Shown here: positions 51,901 to 62,851 of the stretch, one piece after another
Layout of the letters: the number at the start of each line of letters is the position of its first letter
Position numbering within the stretch: position 1 is the first letter of the stretch
Assembly: GCA_013365365.1 (NCBI GenBank)
Contig: JABVXU010000033.1
Span: 1-64,000, forward strand
Direction of reading: 5' to 3'
DNA length: 64,000 bases
From: Cruorifilaria tuberocauda
Taxonomy: Eukaryota; Nematoda; Chromadorea; Rhabditida; Onchocercidae
Program-made: the position numbers and the translations under genes
Notes under the pieces: generated by a model
The model's database searches: none
The model's input: the letters and a program-made list of their open reading frames with translations, nothing else
Told to the model about the DNA's origin: nothing

Positions 51901-54852
51901 TATGTTGTGCTTCTGTTATCCTCATTTATTAATAATATAATATGTCCACTAAAGAATTTGTCGAATAAAGAAGGAAATTATCGAATATAATATGAATTTA
52001 TCAGATAAAGCAGAATATATCGTTGGCCTATCCTTGTAAACAATTTCTGTTATGTCCTTATTCAGTTTCCTCTTTATTAAGCAAATTCTTATTATTTAAT
52101 TTGTCATTGGACTTTTGGAAGTGATCAACGTAGATTTCAGATTGCTCCAACCAAAGTGTTGACCGATTTTGGTGATTTGCATTCAGCTCCAGATTGTCAT
52201 GCAGAGTGTATTGGATGCACGGAATCACGATCAGCAGTTAGCTGTTTTCTTTGCAGGCATTTCACGCAATCCTTGCGTAATCGTGCAGGATTCAAGTAAG
52301 TTTGTAGTCTGTGTGAGTAAATATTGTCACACAATGCGCAATGTAATTGCTTTACGCAATTAACAGGATTTTGTCGGATCTTCTCCTACTGTGAGTTCTG
52401 TATTCATTGAAGGTACTATTCTGGTTAAAGTGAAAATAAATTAATGTAATTCAGTCCTTCACATAAATCCATTAGAAATCTTATCCTGAATCTAATCAGT
52501 GATGAATTGAAGAGGTGGTTAGAGTTAGAGCTGGCGTTACTAGGTTTTTGGTTGATTGTTTTAGTAGACAGTTGTAATATTCGCAGAAGATGTAAATTTT
52601 AATCTTTAGAGATTTCTGTATTTGTTTATTTTTTTTAATTTGTAAAATTTTGTTATTATAGATGTGTGGCGAAGTGCGATGAAGGATACTTCCTAGAAGG
52701 GTATAAATGTCGTGCATGCAGTCCGAATTGCAAAACGTGCATCAGAGCAGAACAGTGCGAAACATGCCCTGGTGCTAAACTTTTAATCGATGTAAATCAT
52801 TATGGACATTTGGATCACGGACAATGCATTGATACATGCCCACCGGAACTCGAGCCGGACTGCAAGTTTTCAATTACTTTTTTGCATAACAACAATAACA
52901 TTAGATTCAAATTCCGAAGTTATTTGTTAATCAAATAAATTCGGTAGCTAAAACGCTTTAAACTTTTCACTGCTTGCTCAAGAAAAATTGCTCAAGTCGA
53001 GTAATATGTTATTTAGTAAATCAGTTGTGTCGAAATTTTGTTTCAAAAAAATTTGTTTTGTTTAATAGAAAGATATGCTTTACGGTCTACAAGTTCAGAA
53101 GAGACTAAATTTCGATCATTTTTTCCAGAAGTCGTTCTGGATGAACACTATTAATTATTTGATCAATAAATTTGTTTCAAATTTGCATTTTTGCTTACAG
53201 TTTTGGTGAATGAATTTCTACTTTTTGAATGATAATTAGAGAACTATCAAATCTGGAAGTTTTTTCTGAAAATTATTGGATTCAAGTCGTTTCTATACTG
53301 TAGAACAAATTGTAATTTTACTGTTTTACAGATACAATAGCAGTTCAGGCACGTTGTATACTGAGAAGAAATAAATGCTCCATAGGATATTATGAAGCAG
53401 CAAATTCTATTTGTACGCCATGTGATGATGCATGCAAGACATGTCATGGTCCTGGACCTTTGCAGTGTGATACATGTGCCCCATACTTCAGTAACCGATC
53501 AGTGGGATATTGTCGACCATGTTGTAAGGCGGAGGAGGATCCAATGCTGCATCATTGTGGTCAGTCTAGAAATAAAGCTTCAATAAACCTGTAAATTCAG
53601 CCTGAATTACAGTGTTTATATATTAACATTTCAATTCTATGATTAGAAATGTGAAATGGTTATTGTGTGATTTCGGAATGAAATGAATTCATGTCAGATA
53701 CAGAAATGTACAGAGAGTAGAAATGTTTAAGATGATGTAACTTGGATTTAAAGCTGCTAAAATAAAGTTACTTCAGATAAAAGAATCCAGAATAGACTTT
53801 CGAAATAATTGTACTTGATTTCAGTCTATCGTAGAGAAGTCAATCCGTTCTAGTATTTCATTAGTCTTTCTGGTTCTTCTCTTCGATCTCTAACTTCTGG
53901 TCATCATTTCGATATTTATCTATCTAATTTATTATACTTCATACAATTACATAGTTCCATGCTAAATTTATTGCTTCTATCAATCAATTAAATTTTTAGC
54001 TTTAAAATTATTTCTCAAATTTCAGAGGATTGCACTCCATCATCATCACAAGGATATGCAACGCATTCATCACTGTTTCATATATTGCTTTTCACGGTCA
54101 TTTTTCTAACATTGTGTGTTTTCGTTTCTGTGTTCATTATAAAAATTGGTATTGGTAGTTCTTCAGGTCATGTTAATCGGAACATCAAGTGAGTTATCGC
54201 ACTTCATTATTAATACAAACATTATTTATATTCAACGCATTCGCTTTTACTGTTTTATGAGCTTGAGTAATTAGATAAAATATTTCTTTTATCAATGGAG
54301 TTATGCATATAAATTAAGGGATTTTATTTGTATACATTGGTTGTCATTCCTTAATCACTTGAGTAAGTCACTTATCATCAATTAAACAATACTAAAGCTT
54401 TGTGTAAGACTTCAAAATATTGCATTGTATAGTGTATTACATTATTTACTTACTAATTTGCTCAATTCTCTTTCTAGCTTTTTTCTCCACTTCTGAATAA
54501 CATCTATTTTATTTAACTAATTCCATCAGAAAGTAAGAAAAAATAGCTTATGGAATGGAATATTAAAGCTTTCTCGATAGAATAATGATATTTAATTTCT
54601 TATTTCTGAAAAATCATATACTGAAGATTCAGAATTTGATTGGAATGATGAATGATCAAAAAAACAATTTGTTCGATTGGAACATTATTTTAATTCTTTT
54701 GGTACTTATTTTCAATCTGTGATTTTAAACTTTTCTGTTTCAGTTATGCTCCTTTACCGGCCAAAGAACATTTGATCGACTCGTTTGCCGATACAACAGA
54801 TTCTGAATCTGCCGATGAACTAAATGATAAAAACGAACTCGAAAACTCATGA
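39929..54852 (+). CDS. bli-4: BLI-4/furin-type proprotein convertase, alternative C-termini
   Basis: Calcium-dependent subtilisin-like endoprotease of the secretory pathway that cuts precursors after basic residues; in C. elegans the orthologue acts in cuticle formation. Common exons: 39929-40117, 40263-40399, 40546-40726, 41069-41274, 41912-42034, 42355-42549, 42705-42861, 43221-43321, 43608-43835, 44118-44313, 44569-44689, 44927-45069, 45733-45828 (691 codons, all in phase). Then either 46979-47203 (765 aa) or 52141-52295, 52662-52861, 53332-53559, 54026-54188, 54744-54852 (975 aa). Signal peptide; prodomain with an internal RRQKR (84-88) and cleavage site RRKR (111-114); catalytic Asp200 (LDDGIQ), His239 (KHGTRCAG), oxyanion Asn340 (ASGNGG), Ser413 (GTSASAP). 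The spacings 340-239 and 413-340 equal furin's. A P domain with KRGD follows. The start matches worm BLI-4 (both continue IEHDSIC) and lies one base after an acceptor, suggesting leader trans-splicing. Confidence 0.95.
41333..41379. repeat. Perfect inverted repeat in a bli-4 intron
   Basis: Arms of 22 bp (41333-41354 and 41358-41379) around a 3-nt loop, 59 nt downstream of the exon 4 donor. It would form a strong hairpin in the pre-mRNA. Confidence 0.95.
42103..42193 (+). pseudogene. Decayed partial copy of catalytic-domain exon 6
   Basis: Inside intron 5, the stretch around 42128-42185 reads [19 protein letters not shown] in one frame, against [19 protein letters not shown] in the functional exon (42355-42549), about 240 nt downstream. 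Similarity also reaches back into an acceptor-like T-rich segment ending in TAG, so the copy took the intron end with it. The left part of the copied exon has a deletion and an in-frame TAA, and similarity ends after the MF residues. It therefore cannot replace exon 6 and looks like a dead tandem duplicate. Confidence 0.8.
46979..47203 (+). CDS. bli-4: Alternative terminal exon: membrane-anchored short convertase
   Basis: Acceptor TTTCTACAG precedes a 74-codon frame ending in TAA, in phase 0 with exon 13 (LR|ISLPV). It encodes a hydrophobic helix ([20 protein letters not shown]), a short basic stop-transfer (CRR), then a Thr/Ser-rich tail with about 50 residues and no Cys. An AATAAA at 47296-47301 lies 93 nt after the stop, supporting a genuine 3' end. 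Using this exon gives a 765-aa type I membrane form without the furin-type Cys-rich region. C. elegans bli-4 likewise makes isoforms that differ only at the C-terminus. The protein-level match to any particular worm isoform was not established. Confidence 0.8.
   Translation: MSLPVLLMTLQLAVLVLVTLAAVLACRRAMNTTITPTTTSTAATPSTISLASNISTAAIIPPSPSLGTIIQNFS
47296..47301 (+). other. Polyadenylation signal of the short bli-4 isoform
   Basis: AATAAA 93 nt after the stop of the alternative terminal exon. Confidence 0.6.
49811..50530 (+). repeat. Diverged direct duplication inside the bli-4 intron
   Basis: Two roughly 190-bp segments (about 49811-50000 and 50347-50530) align along their length. They share a 20-bp exact block (AAGCCTGATATACTACGAAT), then GAAAATCCCAT, an ATATTC-GTTTT segment, a TTTGATGAT-type block, a T-rich tract with TTGCAT, and AAAATTCGACG. 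Small indels and substitutions separate the copies, so the duplication is not recent. Neither copy encodes protein. Confidence 0.8.
52141..54852 (+). CDS. bli-4: Alternative 3' exon block: furin-type Cys-rich region and membrane helix
   Basis: Five exons (52141-52295, 52662-52861, 53332-53559, 54026-54188, 54744-54852; 285 codons with stop) join exon 13 in phase 0 (LR|IAPTKV). The first three carry spaced Cys motifs of furin-type repeats, such as [36 protein letters not shown] and CRPCC. The fourth has a transmembrane helix at about residues 902-924 ([20 protein letters not shown]). The fifth gives an acidic cytoplasmic tail starting NYAPLP, like the worm BLI-4 tail. The 52861 junction uses a GC donor. 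AATAAA at 55119-55124 follows the stop by about 265 nt. The long product is 975 aa. Confidence 0.88.
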
Positions 54853-57135
54853 AGCCTCAACAGATTCAATCGATTTAGCAGAGCATTTTTATATTACCTT
54901 CAAGAAATAGTTATGGATTTTAAATTCTTAAATTGTTTTTAATTTATTTGAAAATCGTCCTTTTTTATCTGTTTATTTATCTTTCTGATTTGCTTTTGAA
55001 AACTTCTAAAGTCATGATATATTTTCCTTTGACTTATCTGTGTTGCTGTTTCAAATCAATGTGGGATAATACCTTGCAAGGAATTTCAATACTACATAAA
55101 GGAATTTATTTTTTTGATAATAAATTTCTAAGCGATAAGGAAAGAGATTCCAACAATATTTTTTTTTGATAGGTGTTTTTATTGCAGTGATTTCCGCTTA
55201 AAAAAGATTTGAGAAATTATGTTAGATTAACTTTCAAAAAATTTGACGGAAATTGTTACATCTAGTAAATTGTCTTGTCTCATGATACATTGAAAGTCTC
55301 ACATCGCATATCATTTTATATCATAGAGTATGGGGAAGATGCTGGTTCTTTGCGATCCCCTATCAATTTAAATGAAGGAGTTTCCGTTTTCACTCACTAT
55401 TACGGGTGTGACACTCGAAAGAAGGAGGCATAGGATCTATTTTGTTAAATTTGAAAATTTGGAGTTTTTTCTTTCTTTGAAATATTAAATCTTTTTATCC
55501 ACACACTTATTTTCTTTAGTGTGCAAAATTTACTTTTTACAACTCATATTCTTCTTCTATTATTCTGGACAATTTTTGTGAAATTTAAATGTGCATTTGT
55601 GCATTTCATCCTCATATCAGTTACTATTTATCTTTTTTGATTTATGTATTTTTTTTTCTCCAGCTTTGTACGAATAGTCTTGAAAGCTGAGAGCTGTAAG
55701 TTATTCAAGTGTACTGGAATCGTAGTAGCATAGCATTTTCGGTCATTTATTACTGAAATTTACTGAAATGCTCATTGTTTACAGGAATTTTAAATTAGCT
55801 GTAAATTTATGGTGCATATAATCAAAATTGACAGTGAATATTTTTTGGATGGTGCTGTATCAGTTCGATCATCCGTACAGATTTTCCGGGAAGTAAAAAA
55901 ATAACGGTCTTTTCTTATACACATATGTTGTAATTAGCTCTTATATGCATTTCTCTCTTCATGGCAGTAAATATGCAAAATGAAGTGTTGTGTCTCGTGG
56001 ATGGTATATTTATAAGTTGGCAGGTTGGAGTATTAGAGAGACTTTGTCTTAATTTATGCCATTATTTTAAATTGCTGAAAACCGAACTCCGTTCGAAATT
56101 TCTGAATGTTTTTGGTGAAATTTTATGACCTTTTGTCTCAACTTCTCGACTCTTGTACATATCTTTCGAAATCATGTCATCCTTTAATCCTGAACACTTG
56201 AGAAGTAAATTATTCATTTAGCATACTTGAATTCTTCTATGATGCATTGTCTCATCCTTCTATTTTTCTTTTTTCTGAAAAGTTGTTTACTTTTTGTTTT
56301 CATTTCATATTTTTTTCTCTATCATTTCTTGGGTTTAAAATTTAGAAATTAAGTTACCGCGCGGATGTAATTATTGCTCCATCAAATTTCTTTATTGTCT
56401 CTTTCGTGATTTGTTCACAGTTAATTTGTATGTTTAGCAGTTAGCTGATTTCTTCAGCAGTATTTCTTATTCATTCAGTGATTTATTTCTCATCCTTTTG
56501 CTACTTCAAATACGAGGTCTGTCCTTTTAGGAATTTAGTCCAATGATATTTGAGTTAGTTTTTTTTATTGAAATTTGAAGCTGTGCCTTTCTATAAAAAA
56601 ATAAAATTCTCAATATTGTATCTATTGTTTCAAGTAAAAAGTTTGCAATTTGATCCAAGATTTATTAAAATAGTGATATTTATTTTAAAACGATATCTAT
56701 GGATTTCTTAATGAGTTCCGGATTGAAAAGGATTTACCTGAAATCTGCTGAATACGCATGTAAAGTACTCCCTCAGTTCAGTTTTTCGTATAGATTAATT
56801 ATTGTTTAAATTTAACTGCAAGAAGGATATTGAAGTTTTGCAATCAACGATCAACTGCTACTTTTTTGTATGAATTCAAAAATAAAAAGGATGGAGCAAT
56901 GGACTGAATTTCAATCAGTTTATGGTAATCAATCTTCTGATGGATAATTAGCCAATTCTTTGTCGATCATTTAGGTGAATTGTTAAATATATGTAAATAC
57001 TTTGAATGAAAGGAGAACGTATTTATTGGATTAGTAAGGAAATAATTCTTTGGAAAAATTCAGTCGATAAAATCCTGTTATTCATCTGCATTTGATTGCT
57101 TCTAAAGTTATGATTTTTCTTATTTTTTTGTTAGA
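54853..57135. other. 3' UTR and intergenic spacer
   Basis: 2.3 kb between the convertase stop and the recycling factor start. AATAAA at 55119-55124 is the likely end of the long convertase mRNA. No further exon was seen. The distance argues against an operon with the next gene. Confidence 0.6.
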
Positions 57136-58898
57136 ATGCTTCGTTCGTGGCGAAGATTTGTCAATCTCCAGTTAGTTACAAGTATGTCGCAAAAATATGG
57201 ATTAGATATAAGGCCTAATGGAATAAAGGCATATCAACAAGTAGCACCGTACTGTGGCACATCGTCATATCAATTAACACAGTTTCGAGAATTTTATTGC
57301 TCACCGCTGAGTTTGAAAAAGAAACGGAAGGCGAAAATGGTAAGTATTCTCATATTCAAATTGAGATTTGATTTCTTCCTGATTATAGTGATTGGGAATA
57401 GTATAAATAAAGAAAAAATGAAAAGAATCATATATTTTCTTCTCCATTTTTGAATTATTTTTATATTAATGATGTAAATTCAACTTGGAGGAACTAAAAA
57501 GATTCAATCTTATGTATTTTCTGCACCGTTTTTTTTCCGATATTTGAACGAAATTCGTTTTCAGAAAAAGAGGTTAATATTGTAATAAAATATTACTGTA
57601 TTACCACGGGATCGTCAATCGTTGTTACTGATTTTTTGACTTGCAAAGTTAGAAGATCATTGAAATTGTTTTGTTTAGAAAGGATTTGATGATGAAGGCG
57701 CTGATGGTAAGGATGTAGATCCGGCTAAAGCTTATAGTTTTGATTTTGTCATACAACATGGAGTGAAGGAAATGAAAAGCTTGGAAGATGTTTTCATTCA
57801 AGAGCTTACTAAAAACTTTTCACTAAAGGTTGATTTACGAACATATGAAGATTTTGTGGTAAAAACAGAGGATGGAAAGGTAATACTTGTTCAGATTTTA
57901 AATAGCTTGTTTTTTTAATATGTTATTGTATACACTTCAAGTTTTGGTTTTCCTTAACTGTTCCCGCTTAATTTGTTTCTTTTGAAGTCAAATTTCAAAA
58001 ATTTCAAATTTTTTTCAATTCGACAATGTGATGAATAGATTTCGGATAATATCAAATTAATTTGTCGGTATTGCAGCAGTATAAGTTAAACACGCTTGGA
58101 CGAATCAAGTTACTGAATCCACTGTTGATTTCCGTGGATTTTACGGATAATCCATCAGTAATAAAGTTAGTGCGTCTCGCGATTGAACAGTCAAAACTTA
58201 ACGTGACACCACGTCAGGAAGGCGCTATATTGTATATCTCTCTCCCGAGAATAACACGTGAACGACGTGAAAATATGGCAAATGTTGCATCCAAGAAATT
58301 GCTTAATGAATATAAGAAAGCTTTAAATGAGGTAATTTGAATTTTTTATTATTTAAAAGTTCTATATGATATAAACTGATTTTTCTCGTCTCCTATACGT
58401 CATTTTCCATGCATAGCAGCATGTTTTATGTAGCTTCCAGTAAGTGTAAGGTTTCAAATCATGAAATTTTACTGTTATTATTAAATAAATAGGTTGTACG
58501 AATTACTTTTCAAGTACAGATTCAATTTCTTGGTTCAAGAAGCTCAATATTTTTATCATAACTTACAAGATTTAGACATAAAAGATGAAATTTTGATTAT
58601 CCTTATAAAATAAACATTTTCTAGCATATAACTTCAAGTATATTATTTGTTTTTCTTTTCATTCTAATTTGGCTTAATAATTTTTGATAACTGGTTTCAA
58701 CCTTCGTTTCACGAAGTACGACAGAAATGAGCTTAATTATTTATTTAGGTTTATACAAAATATGATCGAGAGCTAGAGGATCACGAGGAATTTCAGAAAA
58801 TTATGCAAGGTCTTTTGAAGGAAAAAAAAGCTTTGGAAAAGAAAGCAATAATGATGCTCGAAGAAAAACGTGACGAACTACTTACTGAAGCTATTTAA
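57136..58898 (+). CDS. MRRF: Mitochondrial ribosome recycling factor, 4 exons
   Basis: With the mitochondrial EF-G2 factor, this protein splits the post-termination mitoribosome so that it can start again. Exons 57136-57339, 57679-57879, 58077-58331 and 58749-58898 are all in phase 0 and encode 269 aa, close to the human mitochondrial protein. The first part is basic and low in acidic residues (MLRSWRRFVN), as expected of a mitochondrial presequence. The RRF fold starts near residue 85. The hallmark proline and TxERR segment is PRITRERREN (192-201), preceded by VTPRQEGAILYISL, which corresponds to the bacterial GSDIRVPLPPLT region. The last exon is a Lys/Glu-rich helix closing the three-helix bundle. 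The acceptor TTTTTTTGTTAG lies one base before the ATG, suggesting trans-splicing of a leader. AATAAA is at 59250-59255. Confidence 0.92.
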
Positions 58899-59249
58899 TT
58901 TCCTCTGGCTGCTCGAAGTTCAAATCATCATTTTGATTGAAATTACTGGTTTATATATGAAACTCCCAAATGATGAGGCTTTTCATGTTCCACTTATGTC
59001 CCCAACAATAACATTTTGTAATTTGCATGAAACGAATAAAACTAAAGTATTGCCTAACATATATTTGCCGGAACATAAGAGCTTCTCAAAGCTATTATTA
59101 TACCTGTAGAATTGGAGATGAATTACAATGTTCCATAAGATGATATGACCAATTTGTTAACTGTTCGGTGGATGTGTTCATTTTGTTACTCTCGATCTGA
59201 TTTTTCTGTTTATCGCAATTTGTGACGGTGCTTCATTTTTAATTGTTTC

Positions 59250-59255
59250 AATAAA
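59250..59255 (+). other. Polyadenylation signal of the recycling factor gene
   Basis: AATAAA about 350 nt after the stop, the first good hexamer downstream. Confidence 0.5.
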
Positions 59256-59684
59256 AAATGATTGCATGCAGAATGAAGTCTTGCGGGCCGAGCCGCTGAC
59301 TCGATAAGCCGATGCTTTAAATGCTTGAAACAAAATATTGGGCAACTGAGAAAGGAACTTTGTTTGTATTCTGCCAGGCCTTCACATTATTTCTTTTAAC
59401 CATCTATTATTCATATACGTTATGTTACATCAGTATCTTCAACTGTTATATTTTATATGGTAATGTAGCAGTTTCGTATGAAATTGCAAGGTGGTTATCG
59501 TTGGAACTAGCCAGTTACTCAACATTCTCATAATGGCGCGATACAGGTCATGAAAGATATATTTATGGAAAGAGCTGTATTCATGGAAAACATCATTTAG
59601 CATATTCATATTAAGCTATTCACTGCTTTAATTTTAGTTTTTGAAAATTTAAATGTGCGGAAAAAATGAAAATGAATTCGGCGC

Positions 59685-59760
59685 AATTTTCATTCAAAGT
59701 TAACTTTATCACTTAAAACTGAAATGTTTTAAGTGATAAAGTTAGCTTTGAATGAAAATT
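59685..59760. repeat. Long hairpin, 35-bp arms with one mismatch
   Basis: Arms 59685-59719 and 59726-59760 are reverse complements with a single mismatch around a 6-nt loop (TGAAAT). It lies about 430 nt downstream of the recycling factor poly(A) signal. The size (76 nt) resembles a small-RNA precursor, but the loop is short and the stem nearly perfect. Confidence 0.95.
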
Positions 59761-62700
59761 TGCAATTTTTTCTTTTTAAATTAATATTCATATCATAGTG
59801 ATATATTATTTATCATTTATCGATATCGAAATCATTGAATCGTTATAACTTAATATTTGCTTCCCCTTTTTAATTACCAAATGGTATGATTTTATAATTT
59901 GAATAAGCTGATTACTGTATCGTAGTATGTAACTGTACTTGAAAGGCTTTTGCAGATTCTTCGATGAAACAAGAAGTACCGAAATTGAAAATCTGGGATG
60001 ATTCTTAGCATCTGCGTTATCATTCTAATATCATAGTGAGAGCAAATATGATTAAAAAACCTCTTTATATTTTATTTTTCTTGAAGAATCATGTAATAAG
60101 TTTTCGGTGAATTTTTTAATTGTCTTCTCGCTGCTCAAACAAAATTTACTGAATGTTAAGTAATTAAAATGTGGGCTATTCGTTGCATTAATTCCGACCC
60201 AAATATTGACTATCGTTTTATTTTTATATGGTCATCCACGTATTTTGAGCTCATGTTTATTTACAAGGTGATAAGCTATCATTCCTCTTCCATATGTTAT
60301 TTCATACTTTCCAAGTTTGAATTATATTACCGCTAACCTTGACCAATCGATGATCTGCGATTTCTGGACATCATTTCCTCATCTCTGTTGGAAAAAGAGA
60401 GGGAGAGAGAGGGAGAGAAAGAAGGTTATTCAATTATTTGTTGCTTTAGCAGGAATTTTTAGTTTTTTCATATAGGAAAAGTTTCAATTTTTCTCCTATA
60501 TAATATTTGTTACTGTTCTTCGCTTATTTAAGCTAAATAAATTCTATTTCGAATATTCTATCCCTTGTATTATCTAATTTTTTTGTTCTTTAATGTCATT
60601 TAAATTGTAAATTTATTTAGCTGAAGTTATTTGTTAAAGTTATCGTTGTATTTTTTATTTTATTTCCATAATAATACCTGATTTTAATTAGTAGAAATGA
60701 GGAAAGTTCTGTATTACTTTTGGTTAGAGTAACAGTAAGAGGACATGAAGCAGAATCTATATCAAACATATCATTCGATCGCAATGGGATTCACTAACCT
60801 GCTGTTTTTTCTCGTTTTGATAAGATGAAATGATAATCAAAGTTGGGAAGAAGACATTGACAGGATGGAAGGTATTCTCCCAGCATTCGATATAAGTTAT
60901 GATGAACTTGACCAGTTTTGAACTTTTCTGAATTAGATGTTCACAATTGCGCAATCGCTGTACTTGGCGGTTATTGAAGCATTTACGTAATTATTGTACC
61001 TTAACGGATTATTCATGGAGTTGCGCAATTGTCGCACCATATAGTTTTTTTCATGTATTTCCAATTTATGGTTTACTAATTCTAAGACTATATTCTATGA
61101 CACGAACTTGAATTGTTACAGTGTGAATTTTGTGGAAATAACATCTTCGTTGTGGTTTCATTTGGGATAGCACCTTTGTTACAATTTAGTTTCTGATTTG
61201 TAATTTTTTAATCTTATATTTGCATTTTTTTGGAGTTATAAAGATATGAATTAATCAATACTTGTCTATGTAAAATTACGATGTATTCAAATGGGAAATA
61301 GATGGAGAAGCAGAAAGAGCTTGTGGCTAAGAGAAAGTATTTTGACATAATCGCTCAGTTATCTTAAAAACACATCGTCGTATAACATTAGACAAAAAGG
61401 TATAAAAATAGGGTCAAGTGACCAGAGATTGGCTGATGAAAACAAAGATCTTCCTGACCTTAGCTATTGATTCTTGAGGTGTTTGGAGGGATTTTTGGAG
61501 ACGAAAACAATTTGAAAATACATATCAGTAATACTTAAATATTAAGGATACTAATGATATTATATGCGAATTATAAGAGAACAAAGAATTAAAAATGATT
61601 GCTTTTTTAATTAAAAAATATAGTATTGTATACAAGGAGAATTGAAAATTGTTTCCTGAGGTGATAGATATCTATCAGTCTCTCCTACTTTTTAATTTAC
61701 TTGTTATCATTTAACTTTCTCTTTGCATTCGACAATTGTTCTTGTATTTGTATTTCCGTCTGATCGTATTTCGATGGCTTAACCTTGTGAACTTGAAGCT
61801 CCAAGAGCTTCAAATTCTTTGAAAATTGAAACTATTATTTGAAATCAAAACTAAATATTCACAATATATTAATAACCATAGCAAAAATTTGTATCATTTA
61901 TTCATGGCTATGATGGCAATATTTAATTTATAAATATAATTATACTTGAAACAAGTGTCTAATAAACAAAATTTAAATCTTTCTATAGTGAATAGGAAAT
62001 CTTTGAATCCTTTATTCAAAAATGCTAACTTTTATGGGGACTGATCAATATAAATGTTTCAACCGATAGCTTACCGGTATAGTATCTAGAGATCAGCTAT
62101 AGTTCTTAAACGAGCAGATTTATTGCAGAATTACATGATGCCTAATTTTAAGTTCACATAATATTTTGCTGTCAATATAAGATCCTTTGTGATTTTCAGG
62201 TAAATTCAGGAGAAAATAAAGGCGTAATACGGAAGTACACCGTAATCTTTGTCAAAAATTTTTTTTAAATTGAATTTAAGTGTCCTGGGGAATATGGAAG
62301 TTATGTCTGCATTCGAACTTATCTCAGAATAAGTATTAAGTTGTGCTTTATTTGAAATTTCATTTCAATCAATAATTTAATCACAGAATTTTCGAAAATA
62401 TCATTTCCTAGTGGAGCTATCACCCGATAGATATACCGATGAAACGATTGAACAAAGAGAATTTAAATTGTAATGAAAATGATCATTGAGCAGTTACAAA
62501 ATGTTATTTGACGTTGTTCAACAAACAGACATTTAGTAATTCAGTGAACTATTGATGATTGCCTTATAATTTTAATCAAGTCGACATTTCTAATGACATA
62601 AGCTTGAAAGAAACCAAATAAGCATCTGTATCTGAGATCATTGCACTGTGATCTTAGTATTAGAGAAACATTTTAAAAGTGGTGTTACCAATGGCTGATA

Positions 62701-62851
62701 ATTTGTCTGTGGAATAGAAAATATCAAACTGATCTTCCCATTGTGCAGATCCGATTTAGATGTGAATTCTACTGAATAGCTAAAAAGAAGCGGTGAAGGG
62801 TAATTATTGCACTGCAGGTTATGCTTTTACTGGAGCTTATCCTGATGAAAC

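Larger units (their letters stand above)
47204..52140. other. 3' UTR of the short isoform and long intron
   Basis: Nearly 5 kb of T-rich sequence between the short-isoform terminal exon and the Cys-rich exons. It contains the AATAAA at 47296-47301 and a diverged direct duplication (49811-50000 and 50347-50530). No coding exon was found. Confidence 0.5.
58899..62851. other. 3' UTR and intergenic spacer
   Basis: Contains the recycling factor's poly(A) signal (59250-59255), a short GC-richer block at 59275-59325, a long hairpin at 59685-59760 and a purine-rich tract at 60395-60425. Remaining open frames are short and AT-rich. No gene is supported. Confidence 0.5.

Noticed and set aside
39929..58898. 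Operon linking the convertase and the recycling factor
   Set aside because: The 2.3-kb gap is far longer than usual nematode operon spacing, and each gene has its own poly(A) signal and leader-type acceptor.
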